A DNA stretch of 14,140 nucleotides, taken from contig JBLNAE010000150.1 in the NCBI GenBank assembly GCA_050259195.1, positions 1-14,140 of the forward strand, written 5' to 3'. Each line of letters begins with the position of its first letter. The first letter of the stretch is position 1. The notes under the pieces were generated by a model. That model made no database searches, had not been told where the DNA came from, and worked only from the letters and a program-made list of their open reading frames with translations. Positions 12,796 through 14,140 of the stretch are shown here, piece by piece. The translations under genes were made by a program, and so were the position numbers. The DNA comes from PSLL01 sp050259195 (GTDB taxonomy: Bacteria > Desulfobacterota_D > UBA1144 > Nemesobacterales > CSP1-2).

Positions 12796-14140
12796 CTAAG
12801 ACGATATGGTTTCTATTCCAACTGCTCTATCTATCTTATCAATACCATTCAACTTTGTGAAATCCACAAGGCCGCGTATATCAACTGAATAGTCAGGCTT
12901 TATGAATACTCCCACGCCGGGCTTGCCCCAAAGCAGGGTCTTTAAGACCTTGCGCTTCTTCTCATAGTCGAATGAGTCTATATCGGCTTTCAGCTCTATC
13001 CTTAACTCATTTATAGTCCTTAATCGGGTAGCCAGCTTATTTCTATCCTTAAGCGCTTCTATGTTCTTTCTAACGGTCTCTTTTTCCTTTCTTAGCTTCT
13101 CCATTCTGCTATTTAATCTCTCCATATCAAACTTGCCTATCTGGTATAGGTCGAGCAATCTTTCCTCTTCGGTTTCTTCATTCTCGAGCAGTTTGGTTAG
13201 CTCCTCTATGTTTTCTTCCGAAGAATCTATAGACTCGGATTTGAGAATAGCCTCCCTGAGCAGCGCGGGTGTTTTAAGCAGACCTTTAATTTCTTCCCAA
13301 ACTGAGTTTTCTATATCGCCGGCTATAACACCTTTTATAGGACAATCCTTATTCAAATGCTTATGTCTGCTATTAAAACAGTAGTAATACGTATACTCCA
13401 CACCGTCCTTTCTCGTAGATTTGCGGTATTCCCCGGTCATTTTGCAACCGCATGCCTCGCAATAAAGCAGCCCCCCGGAAGATAATTCATCTTGGAATTT
13501 CTCGTTGATAACACCTTTCTACTCTTTAATGACTCCTGGGCTAATTCAAAAACCTCTTTTGTTATAATCGGTGGGATTTCAGAGATTATCCATTCGTCTT
13601 CCGGTCTTAGAATGCGGACATTTCTATCAACCAGCTTTTGTCTCCACCTTTCGAATTCACCTATATACTTGGAGCTTGTAAGCACTTTTGTAATAGTCGA
13701 AGTAGCCCATTTCCCAATAGCTTTTCCATTAGATTTGCATCCTCTGAGTTTTAGAGGAGTACCATGGCCCAAAGAATTTAAATGGTCTCGTATCTTTTTA
13801 ACGCTCATTCCCTCTAAGCAAAGACTAAATATCAACCTTATGACTTCAGCCTCTGCTTCTATTATTTCATATTGTTTGGTATTTTCATTCCAGGTATAAC
13901 CAAAAGGCGCTATTCCGCCTAAGAATTTCCCTCCCTTGGCATTCTCCCTTTTACCTCTGAGCATCCTTCTAAGGATTTTCTTCTTTTCATAAGTGGAGAT
14001 CCTGCTAAACAGGTCTGAAATGAACTCCTGGTCCTCATCCTCAAAGTTGTATTCCTGGCTTGGTGTTATTACCACCACTCTATTTTTTCGGAATGTGTCT
14101 TTGATAATCATCCAATCAATTTCTTTCCTGGCCCTTGTAA
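12796..14140 (-). pseudogene. Large serine recombinase, frameshifted and cut by window edge
   Basis: A site-specific recombinase of the large serine (phage/ICE) type. The window begins inside the catalytic domain, after its active-site Ser (visible RKEIDWMIIKDTFRKN, then VITPSQEY). The long E-helix and Recombinase domain follow (RRMLRGKRENAKGGKFLGG, IAPFGYTW, TSSKYIGE). The frame ends at 13437. One extra G in the G6 run (complement of 13471-13476) joins NYLPGG to LLYCEACGCKMTGEYRKST, restoring the zinc ribbon (CEAC, then YYCF and KDCP). A long coiled coil follows (about 13230-13000), then the C-terminal domain to the TAG at 12796. Unrepaired, the product loses part of the zinc ribbon and the coiled coil needed for synapsis. 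Whether the catalytic N-terminus is intact cannot be seen. Confidence 0.85.

Overview
The window looks like a chromosomal segment of a moderately AT-rich Gram-negative bacterium. Its core is ordinary metabolism: molybdate/molybdopterin, a crotonase, biotin synthesis and thioredoxin reductase. Remnants of recombinase genes lie at both edges. Two proteins carry Sec-type signal peptides. Several short palindromic repeats of the kinds scattered through many anaerobe and environmental genomes (Desulfobacterota, Nitrospirota and similar) occur in the spacers. This placement is weak inference, because nothing in the window fixes the phylum. No tRNA, rRNA or CRISPR array is visible.

Left edge (1-2140): an imperfect inverted repeat, a small CxxC/CxxxC zinc-ribbon protein, and a tyrosine integrase with a complete catalytic domain but an in-frame TGA at codon 82. 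A MerR-like regulator follows on the minus strand, with its translation start inside a repetitive element. A second repeat and a 16-bp dyad lie between it and the next operon.

Molybdenum pair (2182-3693): moaD, the MPT synthase small subunit ending in Gly-Gly, is followed 18 nt later by a MOT1-type molybdate permease. Together they suggest molybdate uptake plus molybdopterin sulfur transfer.

Middle (3694-6876): on the minus strand lie a broken small secreted-protein gene with two homopolymer frameshifts and an intact 72-aa orphan. On the plus strand lie a FIST_N/FIST_C sensory protein with an extended -10 promoter and an enoyl-CoA hydratase/isomerase-family protein.

Biotin operon and neighbours (6896-12709, minus strand): transcription order is a secreted DUF4412-like protein, trxB, then bioB-bioA-bioF. 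bioB converts dethiobiotin to biotin, bioA makes DAPA and bioF makes KAPA. bioD is absent here. Both spacers inside the operon are occupied by repetitive DNA of different families. bioB appears to start at an ATT codon behind a strong Shine-Dalgarno.

Right edge (12796-14140, minus strand): a large serine recombinase, split by a one-base frameshift in a G run within its zinc ribbon, continues beyond the window.

The cross-cutting observation is that all four inactivating changes (one TGA, three single-base losses in homopolymers) fall in accessory genes. Core genes keep their frame through longer homopolymers. I see no convincing undescribed multi-gene system; the most unusual points are the ATT start of bioB, the repeat-derived start of the MerR-like gene, and the patterned decay of accessory genes.
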